Origin: Cytobacillus firmus
Lineage (GTDB): Bacteria; Bacillota; Bacilli; Bacillales; Cytobacillaceae
NCBI RefSeq assembly: GCF_023715565.1
Contig: NZ_JAMBOJ010000009.1
Span: forward strand, 37,190 to 101,189
DNA length: 64,000 nucleotides
Direction of reading: 5' to 3'
The notes below the pieces were generated by a model. The model had not been told where the DNA came from. It saw only the letters and a program-made list of their open reading frames with translations, and made no database searches. Both the position numbers and the translations under genes were made by a program. Positions within the stretch are counted from its first letter, which is position 1; every line of letters begins with the position of its first letter. Shown here piece after piece: positions 46,829 through 56,617 of this stretch.

Positions 46829-48006
46829 TTAAGCAAAATCCAGGAACTGTTCATTCCTTTTTAGCATTGCGTATATCCAGTGTAAAAGCTTGTTTACACA
46901 AGCTATCATTGCTACTTTTGAAGGCTTTCCTTCATTTCGTTTCCTATCATAATACTCTTTTAACTTCTTGTTCCTCGAGCTTCTTATACCGCATAAAACG
47001 GCCATATACAAAGCGTGCCGTATTCGGCTTGAACCTCGTTTAGTAATTTGATTTATAGTAGCTGTGAACTTACCTGATGAATGGATACTTGGATCTATCC
47101 CTGCGTAAGCCACAAGTTTTTTAGGGTGATTAAACCGGTCAATTTCTCCGATTTTGGAATTGATCGTTGCCGCGATTTTTCCTCCTATTCCGGGACTTAA
47201 CTGATTATCTTACATTCTTCAATTTCTTCTGCTAGGACATCTATCTCTGCCTCTATACTGGATAGGTGTTCTTGATACTGAAGAAGCATAGTGATATACA
47301 TATCCAAACGGAACAACTGACTTTGATACACACCTTGTTGGAAAGGATTTCGCTTAGCCGAATCTATTAATTTAGCTGCCCTCTCCCTGGCCCAACCCGC
47401 AGATCGTTTTATACGCATTTCCACAATTCGCTCCAGTATCTTTGCTTCACCAATCTTCAGAAGTAGGAAACTCCTTTAAAACCTGAAGAGCTTGAAAATA
47501 AATCTCCAAATACTCCCCTATATTCCGGAAATACCTGATCAAGAATTGTGTGGAATTGAAGTTTTGCCTGAATGTAAAGGTTCGTAACGGCTTCGTATTG
47601 CCTTAACAATGTTCTTAGGTTTAGCAGCCTTGAGCCTCTTTTTTTATAAGGCTCAAATTCTTCTTTGTAATACAGAATACAAAGTTGATATGCATCAAAC
47701 GCATCCGTCTTTACCCTTCTTAGACTGGTTTTCTTAGCCTGATGAGAAATGATGGGATTTACCAAAATAAATAGATATTGACTTTCCTCCAGACATTGAA
47801 TAATCGGTGTATGGTAATGCCCTGAAATACTGCTGGTCTAACACCAGTATTTCTTTCTATCTCTTTCAAAAAAGAGATAAAAGTATCTAAACCCTCACTG
47901 ATATGTTTTATCTTGAAGCTCTTTCCAAATGGCTTGTCTTTATCTAGAAATGCCTGAGCTTCACTTCCCCCCCTTTGGCCACATCCTGGCCAACTACTGG
48001 ATTCAA
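46829..48006 (-). pseudogene. IS110-family transposase pseudogene
   Basis: Pieces in order on the minus strand: TTG 48006 MNPVVGQDVAKG, a frameshift in a run of seven G, then EAQAFLDKDKPFGKSFKI, a second shift before GHYHTPIIQCLEESQYLF, then VKTDAFDAYQLC (DEDD-type region), a middle piece (47197-47424) and the C-terminal Transposase_20 piece (46829-47113, MAYAGIDPSIHSSGKF). At least three frame breaks make it inactive. Confidence 0.85.
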
Positions 48007-48290
48007 TAATTATCTCTCCCTTTGTCGTACTCGCCAGTAACCCCTATACCTTCCTGTAGTTCCATAGCCTCGCTTGTTATACGAGATCATTTGTCCTAAC
48101 CAGCCTCAAACATCATTCTACAAGTAGGGGGCGAACAGTTTAGTTGACGAGATCTAACTCCCACGCACCCGTACGTTCTACCCACGTTCTACCCTGGCTA
48201 CTGAAATAATAGGTCCTATAAAAAAAGAGCAACAAGTAAAAACTGGTTAACTCAATAATACGAAAGCACCCTTTAGCTTAATATTAATCA

Positions 48291-48671
48291 TTATTCAAAA
48301 CTATTTTCGTATATATCAAGAAACTTTGATAATTCCACACCTTGTTCTTGAACATTTTTATCCTTCACAGTTATTTGCCACCCATATTTTTTGTATTCTT
48401 TATAGTTACTATCACTAAAGGGTTCTAAATCAAACTCCTTAGCTACTGCTTCAAAGGCTTCCTTGTATTCCAGCTTTGCCTGTTTTAATGCTTTTTTAGT
48501 ATCTTTAAAAATAGGCATTCCTTCAACATTAGCTCCTATTTCGTATGCTTTTTTATTACCAAAATCAATACTTAATTTACTAACATCATATTCATTAACA
48601 ACTGTTCCTAAGGTTTGGTTATCACAAGAAACTAACAATATGATTGAAAAGATAATAAATAAGCCCCTCAT
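48291..48671 (-). CDS. small lipoprotein, unknown function
   Basis: 126 residues from ATG 48671 (GGAGG 5 bases upstream). Signal peptide MRGLFIIFSIILLVSC with lipobox LVSC. The mature part is charged and helical (KALKQAKLEYKEAFEAVAKE). No family recognised. The ATG 12 bases earlier lies inside the ribosome site. Confidence 0.65.
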   Translation of the reverse strand: MRGLFIIFSIILLVSCDNQTLGTVVNEYDVSKLSIDFGNKKAYEIGANVEGMPIFKDTKKALKQAKLEYKEAFEAVAKEFDLEPFSDSNYKEYKKYGWQITVKDKNVQEQGVELSKFLDIYENSFE

Positions 48672-49097
48672 ATCTACCTCCATTTATCATTCTAATTTGT
48701 AATGACCTTAATAACCTTATAGTATAGACGTATTTCCATAAAATAAGTTTCATAACTAATTTCAAACCTGCTTCGTTAGGTGAAGCACTAAAATTTTCAA
48801 GTGCATTTTACTACATAATGTTATAAATCCTTGGTTTTTCTCGAAAACAGACTGATAATAATATAGCAATTTACAAGTAAAATAGCACCATTATTCGCAC
48901 AATGACAATAGCCATTGTCAAGTTGTTATTTTGGGTGCTATTATTATGATATTTTGTTGTTATTTTCTTATAAAACGTTGATATATCAGTGAAAACAGTT
49001 CTGCTAGTTACTGTGCTAAAAGGTATGATAATTTATGTACTATCTACGATGTTTCTCCACAAAAACTAAATTGTTTAAATCCTCTCCGGCCGTTCTT
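48672..49097. other. intergenic, with a nested inverted repeat at 48881-48942
   Basis: AATAGCACC (48881-48889) pairs with GGTGCTATT (48934-48942), and TGACAA/TTGTCA sits in the centre. This could be a bidirectional terminator or a small mobile repeat. No gene was seen. Confidence 0.4.
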
Positions 49098-49415
49098 TTA
49101 TTTTTTAGCTGCTTCCTTATTAGTTAAATTTAATGCAGACCATGCTGTTTCATCTGCAAAGTACCTGCTCCAGCTTGCAACACCGGCTAAATTATACTTC
49201 TTTGCTAATTCTGCCCGTTTTAATAGTGAAACTCCATCTTCAAGCCATACCCTGTATGTGACTTTATTTTTTTCGGAATAAGACTCCGCGTAATTTTGCC
49301 CGCTTGCCGGATCGTATACCGGAGTAATTTTATTTTTATTGAGCCATTCTTTCACTTTGCCCATTGATAGGGCTTTGGAAGAAACATCCCCATTTGATTT
49401 TTGTTCCTTAGTTAT
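49098..49415 (-). pseudogene. C-terminal fragment of a GH18 glycosidase
   Basis: The open frame (about 105 codons, with the inner ATG at 49364) reads TKEQKSNGDVSSKALSMGKV, then YDPASGQNYAESYSEKNKV, TYRVWLEDGVSLLKRAELA and LAGVASWSRYFADETAW. This is the conserved end of spore-type GH18 proteins and continues where the gene at 57.5-58.9 kb stops (LLLGVPLYTRL). No good ribosome site. About 8 kb of other DNA separates the two parts. Confidence 0.75.
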
Positions 49416-49560
49416 TTTAAGAAAGATACTTGATGATCATTTAGTTGACTTCTTCGAATATACAAAAACCATTTTAATGCATTGAAAAAGTTTAAAATAA
49501 TATAATTATGTAAACTAATATTCGTAATAATTGTATTATACGAATATTTATTCCATTTTT

Positions 49561-49778
49561 TTACATCATTTGAACATACAGTTCTTTTCTTGCTTCATGA
49601 TATAAACGAGCATACAGCTGTGTTTTGGTGCAGACCATTATGTCCTAATCGAAATAATGGCATTCCTTCCCGTGCTAAATAAGCAGCAAATGTAGGGCGA
49701 AATGTGAACACCTAGCCCCACGCTTCTCGTGTAATGGCACAATTCGCTCTTTTTTACGTTTCCCTTTTGGGATTGTTA
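49561..49778 (-). pseudogene. tyrosine recombinase (integrase) C-terminal remnant
   Basis: On the minus strand, three frames in turn give MITIPKGKRKKERIVPLHE, then FAAYLAREGMPLFRLGHNG, then TQLYARLYHEARKELYVQMM before TAA at 49561. These are the end of a phage-type integrase with the active Tyr region. Two frameshifts and an internal loss make it inactive. Confidence 0.7.
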
Positions 49779-49888
49779 TCATGCGTTCCTTTCAATTAAT
49801 ATCCTCTTTTTTCATGTCAACTAACTATATAAGGCACACAGCCCTGGCATAATGTCATAATGAAAGTAAGTTGTACGCTAGAATAACG

Positions 49889-49925
49889 AAAGGAATGTCT
49901 CAATTTTGAAGACATTCCTTTTTCT
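49889..49925. terminator. hairpin inside repeat copy A
   Basis: AAAGGAATGTCT with AGACATTCCTTT and a T tail; a similar hairpin lies at 51178-51210 in copy B. Confidence 0.6.
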
Positions 49926-50270
49926 AACTAGAAATATTTAGTTCCCTTCTTAAATAAAAGCACCCTATTGTTTAAGTTCAATTCTTTACAATCTCCTCTT
50001 TTGGTTTCACCAAATAACTTTTGATATTTGTATTTCTTATTTTCATTACCATAGTTTGTTTTCTGTCCCTTTTATCAATCTTTTGATATTTTGCCTGTGC
50101 AAAAATATCACTAATGCACTAATAAAAAATGAAGGGCAATAATGACTCTTTCCCCGAAAATAAGGCTGTAAATAATTATAGATATACCAGCTAACATTGA
50201 ACTTAGTGAAACATACTTAGAAACTATCAAAGTTAATATAAATACAACAAAGCCAATCAAAGTCCCAATG

Positions 50271-50399
50271 GTGTCAGTTGATATTGATGATGTAATTTTA
50301 AATTTTATAGGTATTGTTATTGGTTTTTATTTGGTGATTTTATTAAAAAAGTTATTAGTTATTAAAAAATCGGAAAGTAAGGTTTACCAGGGGAAATAA
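50271..50399 (+). pseudogene. VanZ-like C-terminal fragment
   Basis: The frame ends VSVDIDDVILNFIGIVIGFY then a basic tail and TAA (50397-50399). The DIDD-xx-LN-xxG pattern resembles the last helix of VanZ-family membrane proteins. No start or earlier helices can be joined. A hairpin (50402-50454, ATATACTC/GAGTATAT) follows. Confidence 0.4.
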
Positions 50400-50454
50400 G
50401 GTAAAAAATATACTCGTTTTTTAGTTTGACTACTAGTATATGAGTATATTTTTT

Positions 50455-50942
50455 CTTTTTAAAAATCCAATTCATTGTTTTTTATTAGATAACCATACAC
50501 ACCATACATAGTTTAACTACCTCTTGCAAATGCAACCGGCTTTTAGGGGCAGCCCCAAAAAGCCGACCGTTCCCTCACTTCTCATGAATCGGTAAGATCC
50601 ATATAGTTAAACTGGTGCTTGAACAGAATATGAGTATATGCTTTTGGGGTAGATATTACTTCTATAGTTATTGGCTATCAAATCAAGAACCTTTAAGTAG
50701 TTTATGAATAGTAATTTTGGCGGTACCCATTATTGGGTATGCTTTATGATTTTTGCAGAAGCTTTAATGAAGATTATGACGAATTGCACCTAAACATACT
50801 GACACTTTTCCGGAGTAACAAAAAAAGGCCAATTTCGATGAGAAAACTTTGAACATCGGTTGCCTCTTACTTGATTACAAACAAGCGTTAATTCATAAAT
50901 AAGCGTTAATCCTTCTTAATGCTAAATATGATATAATTATAA
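50455..50942. other. intergenic island DNA, no gene seen
   Basis: About 490 bases with many stops in all frames. It contains an inverted repeat around GGCTTTTAGGGGC / GCCCCAAAAAGCC (near 50540-50570), possibly an old insertion-element end. Confidence 0.4.
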
Positions 50943-50981
50943 AAACGACCAAACCCTTATACACCAAGGGTTTGGTCGTTT
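50943..50981. terminator. strong bidirectional hairpin
   Basis: AAACGACCAAACCCTT (50943-50958) and AAGGGTTTGGTCGTTT (50966-50981): 16 perfect pairs. Confidence 0.7.
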
Positions 50982-51009
50982 ACTAAGTCAAATTTATGTC
51001 TGCGTTAAT

Positions 51010-51277
51010 TTGTATTATACGAACATTTATTCCGTTATTATACATCCGTTGATATATGATATTAAGTCGTTTCCCTTTTGGAATTGTTATTATGCGTTCC
51101 GGTCAATTAATATCCTCTTTTTTCATGATAATCAACTGCCCTGTCATAATGAAAGTAAGTTGTACTCTAGAAAAACCAAAGAAATGTCTCAATTTTGAAG
51201 ACATTCCTTTTCTAACTAGAAATTTTTAGGTCCCCTTCAAATAAAAGCACCCTATTGTTAAAGTACAATTCTTCACA
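51010..51277. repeat. imperfect direct repeat, copy B
   Basis: Shorter copy of 49531-49990; the integrase remnant between the two blocks is replaced by about 34 bases. Confidence 0.75.
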
Positions 51278-51374
51278 TTGTTTATTGCAAAATAAAAGTG
51301 GTTCTTACGGTTGTTTGGTGAAGGCGGTTTCTGGATATTAGGTAAGTATAATATTCAGGAGGTGTAGATTTATA

Positions 51375-51950
51375 ATGATCTTATGGTTATCGCCTGATCC
51401 TCATCTGGAACTTATTCATGTTTCTTCTTCAGCTGAATCTGACTCCTTACTCCTCACAGTTCAAAGCACCGTGTCATCTGCTTCTTGTCCACAATGCAAT
51501 AAAAACACTTCAAAAATTCATAGCCGATATGCACGGATCATACAGGATCTCCCTGTCAGCGGTCAGCCGGTCGAGCTGCATCTCCTTTCAAGAAAATGGT
51601 TTTGTGACAAGGCGGATTGTTCGGTTAAGATATTCACTGAGCGGTATGAAGGAATCTCAGCCAATGGCCGGCGCACCTTTCGTGCGGAAGAGCTGTTAAG
51701 AAAAATAGCGTTTTCCACTAGCTGTCTAGCAGCTGAAAAGGTGGCGCACGCTGCACACATTCCGATAAGCCACGATACCTTATTAGCCATTGTTCGGCGG
51801 ACAGCACTAAATCCGGAGGTGTCACCCTTTCCTCGGTTTGGATGATTTTGCTTTCAAGAAAGGGCATACTTACGGTACGATAATCTGCGACCTTCAAACC
51901 CATAAACCTTTAATTAAGGCATACAGCCCCTTTAACAAAAGAGGCGATTG
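51375..51950 (+). pseudogene. ISL3-family transposase, truncated
   Basis: The N-terminal 156 residues are intact: zinc-ribbon-like CPQCNKNTSKIHSRYAR, RKWFCDKADCSVKIFTERYE and the helix region. Near 51835 the frame shifts; the catalytic start LDDFAFKKGHTYGTIICDL continues in another frame to about 51950 and is then cut off. GGAGGTG precedes the ATG. Inactive remnant. Confidence 0.8.
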
Positions 51951-51981
51951 TCTATAAGAACAACCGTCTCCCTAATAGCAA

Positions 51982-52209
51982 TCATTTTCCTTTGTATCTT
52001 TTGTAAAGAAACATAATTATGACCATTATGAATGTAATAATTATTGAGTTTTTTAAAATCATAAAGAAAAACTCTGGATAAGTTGTTTCTGATGACGAAA
52101 CCATTCCATTAACATCTTCTGTGGTTCTAACCCTTTGTATCAAAACTATCATTAATGAGAAAGAAGTAATAAAGGAATATATAGCCGTTTTCACTAAAGT
52201 TCTCTCCAT
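51982..52209 (-). CDS. small membrane protein, two helices, unknown
   Basis: 75 residues. Two hydrophobic segments (IYSFITSFSLMIVLI and ILKNSIIITFIMVIIMFLY), with a basic C-terminus KRYKGK. AAGGAG is 7 bases before the ATG. Could be a toxin-immunity-like or stress peptide; no family recognised. Confidence 0.6.
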   Translation of the reverse strand: MERTLVKTAIYSFITSFSLMIVLIQRVRTTEDVNGMVSSSETTYPEFFFMILKNSIIITFIMVIIMFLYKRYKGK

Positions 52210-52481
52210 AAAAATTCTCCTTATCCTAAATTTTGATTTTGCTTCTAACGCAATTGTAACATTTTGTAATTCATTTAGTGCCCGCTTCTTTATTCCACAA
52301 AGCTGCCCCGTTTGTTAAATAAGAAAAAGCCAGCTGGTTTGGCAGCTGATTAGCCTGCCCTTTCGTATAATTATGTTTCTGTCAATTGAGAGTATATGTG
52401 GTTTCTCGGAGAATTTCTTATTCAGATTATGGATTAATTCCCTATGATTCTGACGCCAATATATTCTTCATTTCGACAAAG
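52210..52481. other. intergenic, no gene seen
   Basis: About 270 bases between two minus-strand genes; a short GCCAGCTGG / GGCAGCTG-like repeat is visible near 52330-52350. Nothing else was recognised. Confidence 0.35.
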
Positions 52482-52510
52482 AAAAAACGAGGCAGATGCC
52501 CTCGTTTTTT
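52482..52510 (-). terminator. terminator after the secreted protein
   Basis: AAAAAACGAGG and CCTCGTTTTTT around CAGATGC; works for the minus-strand gene at 52514. Confidence 0.8.
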
Positions 52511-52513
52511 CTA

Positions 52514-53137
52514 TTATTGGTATTTGGCTTTAATATATGTTTTCTTGGTATGGTAGGAAGTTTTATATGTAATATATTTTTCGCTACTGCAACCGCCCGT
52601 ACGGGTTATTCTCTGATATTTTCTCCAAACGTCACCGTAAATTCCTGGACGGGACCATCTAGCAGGGTCTGCCTTGATAAATGTACCATTTCCAGGTGGT
52701 GCTACTGATACAGAAACTGAAGCCCCACTTGCTCCACTATAACCAATAGAATAACTTACAGTTGATTGACCAAAAAAGTATCCGTCTACTTTATCCCAGC
52801 TTTTAAATGAAGGATGATAGTTTATAAAGGTATTTGATCTATCTAGCTTATCTGAGAGTGTTTCATATTTGTATTGATAGGCACATGAGAATGTAGATAC
52901 CCCACCGCTTTTAATGATATTTCCATTTTGGTCAGTAACAAAACTATCTGGTAGGCTAGAAGTTTCGGTTATTAAATTTCCCTCACCATCTATATATTGA
53001 TTAATTATCTCTGGTGAAAATTCAACTTCCGGAACATAGATCGCTTCTTCTGCACTGGCATTAAAAGGTACAGTAAACAAAGAAATTACTAGTAATACAG
53101 CTAAGAACCAGTGACTGGTAGTTTTTTCCCTTTGCAT
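52514..53137 (-). CDS. secreted protein, unknown function
   Basis: 207 residues with a signal peptide (KTTSHWFLAVLLVISLF, cut after ASA). The mature part has a Ser/Gly-rich stretch (VSYSIGYSGASGASVSVSVA) and a Lys/Tyr-rich end (YKTSYHTKKTYIKAKYQ). Three Cys are present, two in the mature part. It may be a surface or antimicrobial protein; no family recognised. Confidence 0.65.
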   Translation of the reverse strand: MQREKTTSHWFLAVLLVISLFTVPFNASAEEAIYVPEVEFSPEIINQYIDGEGNLITETSSLPDSFVTDQNGNIIKSGGVSTFSCAYQYKYETLSDKLDRSNTFINYHPSFKSWDKVDGYFFGQSTVSYSIGYSGASGASVSVSVAPPGNGTFIKADPARWSRPGIYGDVWRKYQRITRTGGCSSEKYITYKTSYHTKKTYIKAKYQ

Positions 53138-53213
53138 TTTTCCAACTCCCTCTATAGTATTAATATTATAGTAAATTTTTCGGAAAAAATGGATTAAATT
53201 GGAAGGTTTTTTG

Positions 53214-53750
53214 ATGAAGAAATATTCAATCTATACTTTGGTACTATTAGGGGCTCTAGTAATTGGGCTTGTAGTATATGAACTAGTATTTAAAGAAACA
53301 GATCCAAATGGAAACATCCTTTTGAATGCCTATGATGATTATATGAAACACAATGAATATGAAAGCTTAGAATTCCATCCTGATGAAGATCATATATATT
53401 CTTTATATGAAAATACTTCTGAGAATACGATAGGGTTAGTTGAGTACCGTAAAAATGGAGAAATGAAAACTGAAATGGGAAAGCAAAGGGGATTAGATTT
53501 TTATGTTCTTCTTCTTGAAGGGGAATATAATAATTATGTAGGAGTAAAGTTTGAAAAAGATCCTCAGGAAGTAGGTTATTTTGAGTTAATTTCACAAGAA
53601 GGAAAAACAGAAAAATTTGTAGTTAATTCAAAAAAAGAAAAGTCTTATACAGTGAGTTACATAGCTAAAACAGAGTTAGATCCTGACAACATTCAAACTA
53701 TAAAAGTGTATACTAAGGATGGAGAGACCTTATACCATGAAAATATGTAA
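53214..53750 (+). CDS. membrane-anchored protein, unknown function
   Basis: 178 residues from ATG 53214 (GGAAGG 7 bases upstream; the frame opens earlier at 53199). One N-terminal membrane segment (YTLVLLGALVIGLVVYELVF), then an external beta-rich domain (YESLEFHPDEDHIYSLYEN, GLVEYRKNGEMKTEM). It is divergent from the secreted protein, which may be its partner. Confidence 0.62.
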   Translation: MKKYSIYTLVLLGALVIGLVVYELVFKETDPNGNILLNAYDDYMKHNEYESLEFHPDEDHIYSLYENTSENTIGLVEYRKNGEMKTEMGKQRGLDFYVLLLEGEYNNYVGVKFEKDPQEVGYFELISQEGKTEKFVVNSKKEKSYTVSYIAKTELDPDNIQTIKVYTKDGETLYHENM

Positions 53751-54137
53751 ATAAGCTCACCATCAAGTTCATTGCTTCATACGTAACCATCAGCGGCACC
53801 CCCTTTCCTAATGGATTGGAGGCGGCCGCTGCCCACCCTGCTTATTTGCTGTACATAAAAATTATATCATATTGGTTTGTTCATACCTATATTAAGAAAG
53901 CACCCTTTTGTTTTTTGATAAGGGTCTATGAAGGAGTAACTTGCATATAATAAGACTAAAATCCACAATTCATTTGAATGCTGTCTGCCAGGAAAATCGC
54001 GGTCCATTAACAAGCCCATTCATTAGGGCACATGTACACCGTGTCCGAAGGACTGCTCAAACGAGATTGTGGATTCTTTATTTTCTCATGAGTATTAAAG
54101 CCTTATTTATTATTAACCACACTCTTATTATTGGAGA
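53751..54137. other. intergenic island DNA with an inverted repeat
   Basis: AATCCACAAT near 53960 and ATTGTGGATT near 54067 face each other about 110 bases apart, like a miniature element. No gene with a ribosome site was seen. Confidence 0.4.
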
Positions 54138-54713
54138 TTAGCTGTTGGTCACTTTTGTAACAAACGCATCTGTCTCTGAATCCCAATAACCAAGTAACTC
54201 AATAATTTTATTTGAAAGTGTCTTATCAAACTCCATTTCATTAAGCCAGCTGCAATTATCATCATTATAATAATCCCCCTGTATAAATGCAGCGTACAGT
54301 TTAGAATTAGGATATAACCTTGAGTAATCTGCCATTTTATTTAAGTCATCGTAATAATCTTTAAATACGTTTGCTGCCTTATACTTTATTTCAATTAACG
54401 CCTCAATCCCTATTACAGAATCTTTCAAATGGGACGTTTTAGCTTTTTCTAAATCTATTTTTAATATAGCAATGTCTGCTCTTCTTCCACAAGGAAGTCT
54501 ATATTCGGTATAAATTCGTAAATCATAGATGAATCCTCCATTGTTCTCTAGTTCAGTCCTAATATGGTAATAGAGTGCGCTTTTTAATGAATCTTCATAT
54601 AAGAAGAATTTATAACCATAATCTCGTTTTATTTTCTCACACCAAATTTTTTTAATAATTGAATCAATATTTACTTCAACATTGTTATTAAAAAGGCCAT
54701 ACTCGGTTCTCAT
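54138..54713 (-). CDS. possible PD-(D/E)XK-type nuclease-fold protein
   Basis: 191 residues from ATG 54713 (AGGTGG 7 bases upstream). RLPCGRRADIAILKIDLE followed by GIEALIEIKYKA has the D...ExK spacing of restriction-nuclease folds; the rest is helical with an acidic Tyr-rich end. It is downstream of the toxin gene and the broken membrane gene. It may be a nuclease or an immunity-type protein; no family is recognised. Confidence 0.55.
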   Translation of the reverse strand: MRTEYGLFNNNVEVNIDSIIKKIWCEKIKRDYGYKFFLYEDSLKSALYYHIRTELENNGGFIYDLRIYTEYRLPCGRRADIAILKIDLEKAKTSHLKDSVIGIEALIEIKYKAANVFKDYYDDLNKMADYSRLYPNSKLYAAFIQGDYYNDDNCSWLNEMEFDKTLSNKIIELLGYWDSETDAFVTKVTNS

Positions 54714-54794
54714 TCTACATCCACCTGTCCTTTTTTGATGCTTAGAAGTTAAAAAAGCAACCAAGAAATGGTTGCTCGTACTTAAAAACGTTTT

Positions 54795-55034
54795 TTATTT
54801 GCCTTTACTCGGTAAAATCAGGCTTACTATAAAACAAGCTGTAACCCCCAACACAACAATGCTAAAATTCCCCCAACCGCAAAATATTAAATCACCGATT
54901 AATAGATATGGTCTCTCGATTTCAAGCATTGCAAATGCTCCACCTAAAATAAATAACAAAAAATAAATACCCGCTTAAAAGAAAATAATTAATAATGCTA
55001 AGCCAAAAATTGTAGCGATTGCATATGTAATCAT
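54795..55034 (-). pseudogene. broken small membrane protein next to the toxin
   Basis: ATG 55034 overlaps the toxin stop (ATGA). The frame reads MITYAIATIFGLALLIIFF, then TAA, then in the same frame AGIYFLLFILGGAFAMLEIE, LLIGDLIFCGWGNFSIVVLG and LILPSKGK. Without the TAA it would be a 79-residue membrane protein, possibly the immunity partner of the toxin. Confidence 0.55.
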
Positions 55035-55612
55035 TTATCTGTACTCATTTCCTCCACCCCATAACTCTCTTCCACCTGTATGACCTGTCGCAGCTCAAGA
55101 GTGCCTGGCTCTTGGTTATGATGCCAAGTAAATCCTTCTGGAGTATCTCCTTTAGCTAACCCTTGAATGTCCTGTTTGGATAATCCTAAATCCTCTGCTA
55201 AGTCAGGATCCATTTGAATGTCATCATATAATTCTTGGTTAGCATAGCTAAAATGAACATAATCAGATTGAAGATATAAACTCTCATCTATGTATACTTC
55301 GAACTCAGCATCAAATTCCGGGAAGGTTCCTATTATTGAGGTTCCGTTAGGTAAATCAATAATTTCCTCTTCAAAAGGAACACCAGTTATAGGATGAACA
55401 GAACCAGCCAAGTCCTCATTTACAGTAGAGATTTGAGTGATTTCAGAGAAATCACTTGGACGGTCGGCGTCTGGAATATTGTCATCAGCATGAGCTACCT
55501 CGGCTCCATCTGCCACATCTATTACATCTACCACTCCAACAGCTAAAGCTCCAATAGCTACTGTTTTTACAATTGAGGTTGCTCCTCTAGGAGGGGATTT
55601 ATGCCGGAACAA
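55031..55612 (-). CDS. WHH/HNH-type nuclease toxin domain protein
   Basis: 193 residues. The C-terminal part HPITGVPFEEEIIDLPNG, DLAEDLGLSKQDIQGLAKGD and EGFTWHHNQEPGTLELRQV matches the WHH branch of HNH/EndoVII nuclease toxins used in contact-dependent killing. The N-terminus has a hydrophobic segment (VAIGALAVGVVDVIDVA) but no delivery domain, so it looks like a toxin tip from a larger protein. Confidence 0.75.
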   Translation of the reverse strand: MFRHKSPPRGATSIVKTVAIGALAVGVVDVIDVADGAEVAHADDNIPDADRPSDFSEITQISTVNEDLAGSVHPITGVPFEEEIIDLPNGTSIIGTFPEFDAEFEVYIDESLYLQSDYVHFSYANQELYDDIQMDPDLAEDLGLSKQDIQGLAKGDTPEGFTWHHNQEPGTLELRQVIQVEESYGVEEMSTDK

Positions 55613-55654
55613 GCGATACTATGTCTCACCTGTCTTCACAACACAATAAACAAT

Positions 55655-56569
55655 TTACAAATCGTGGATGATTGGGTTTGTCCTGATAAATTTGGCAAAC
55701 GAAGACAATCCTACTTTTCGGAACCGTTTTTTCTTTTGTACAAGATACAATTCTCTTTTTAAATAAAAATCCCTGATTTTAACCTGGTGCAGGATGCCAA
55801 AAGATAGCTCTTTTTTTACCGTTAATTTTGGCATGATGCTGATTCCGAGACCAGCCTCTACCGATCCCTTTATGGATTGCATACTACCGAGCTCCATAAA
55901 AGCGTGGATATCCTGAAAAAAGTCATAGTCCTTTAAGTGATTTTCCACGGTTATCCTGGTACCGGATGAGGCTTCCCGCCAGATAAGTTTTTCGTCCTTC
56001 AATTCTTCCAGATTGATATCATCCCTGTTTTTCCATTTACAGTCAACCGGGGTAATCAGGATCAGCTGGTCTTCAGCAAATTTTTCTACTGTTAATTCGC
56101 CGTCCTCTTTATCCCTTTCAAGTATGCCCTCTACCAGGGCAATATCAATTTCGTTATGCTTTAGTTTTGACAGCATATCATTAGTATTGCCGAGGGACAG
56201 GTTAAATTTGATGTTAGGGTGTTTTTTCATGAATTTTCCCAGCAATTCGGGGAGAATATATTCACCGATGGTCAAACTGGCTCCAACATGCAGGCTTGCT
56301 TCCACTTTTCCGGAGATAGTCCTGACGGCTTCTTGGGATTGTTCATAATAAGCAATAATTTCCTTGGCATAGGGATAAAGGGCTGATCCTGCCTATGTAA
56401 GGACTAATTGATTATCAGAGCGGTCAAACAGCAAGGCCCCGTAACGGTCTTCCAGCTGATGGATCTGTTTGGTGACCGCTGGCTGCGAGACAAAGCCTTT
56501 TCTGGCAGCCTGGCTGATGCTTCCTTCCTCCACTACATAACAGAACATTCTCAAACTTTCTATGTTCAT
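55655..56569 (-). pseudogene. LysR-family regulator with an in-frame amber stop
   Basis: ATG 56569 gives the HTH start MNIESLRMFCYVVEEGSISQ and AARKGFVSQPAVTKQIHQLE. Codon 59 is TAG (56393-56395), where GAG (LTEAG) is expected; the frame then continues through SALYPYAKEI and the effector domain SLTIGEYILPELLGKFMKK. The 305-codon total is normal. One base change breaks it. Confidence 0.85.
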
Positions 56570-56617
56570 GAGAGATCAGTTCCTTCCAAACATCCTTAAA
56601 TAGATTTTTTTATGATA

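Larger units (their letters stand above)
49531..49990. repeat. imperfect direct repeat, copy A
   Basis: Two blocks (49531-49554 and 49757-49990) recur in the same order at 51010-51033 and 51068-51277. Copy A has about 200 extra bases holding an integrase remnant between the blocks. It includes the hairpin 49889-49921. Confidence 0.75.

Noticed and set aside
53941..54141. Plus-strand 66-codon frame as a gene
   Set aside because: No ribosome site, no protein-like composition, and it spans an inverted repeat.
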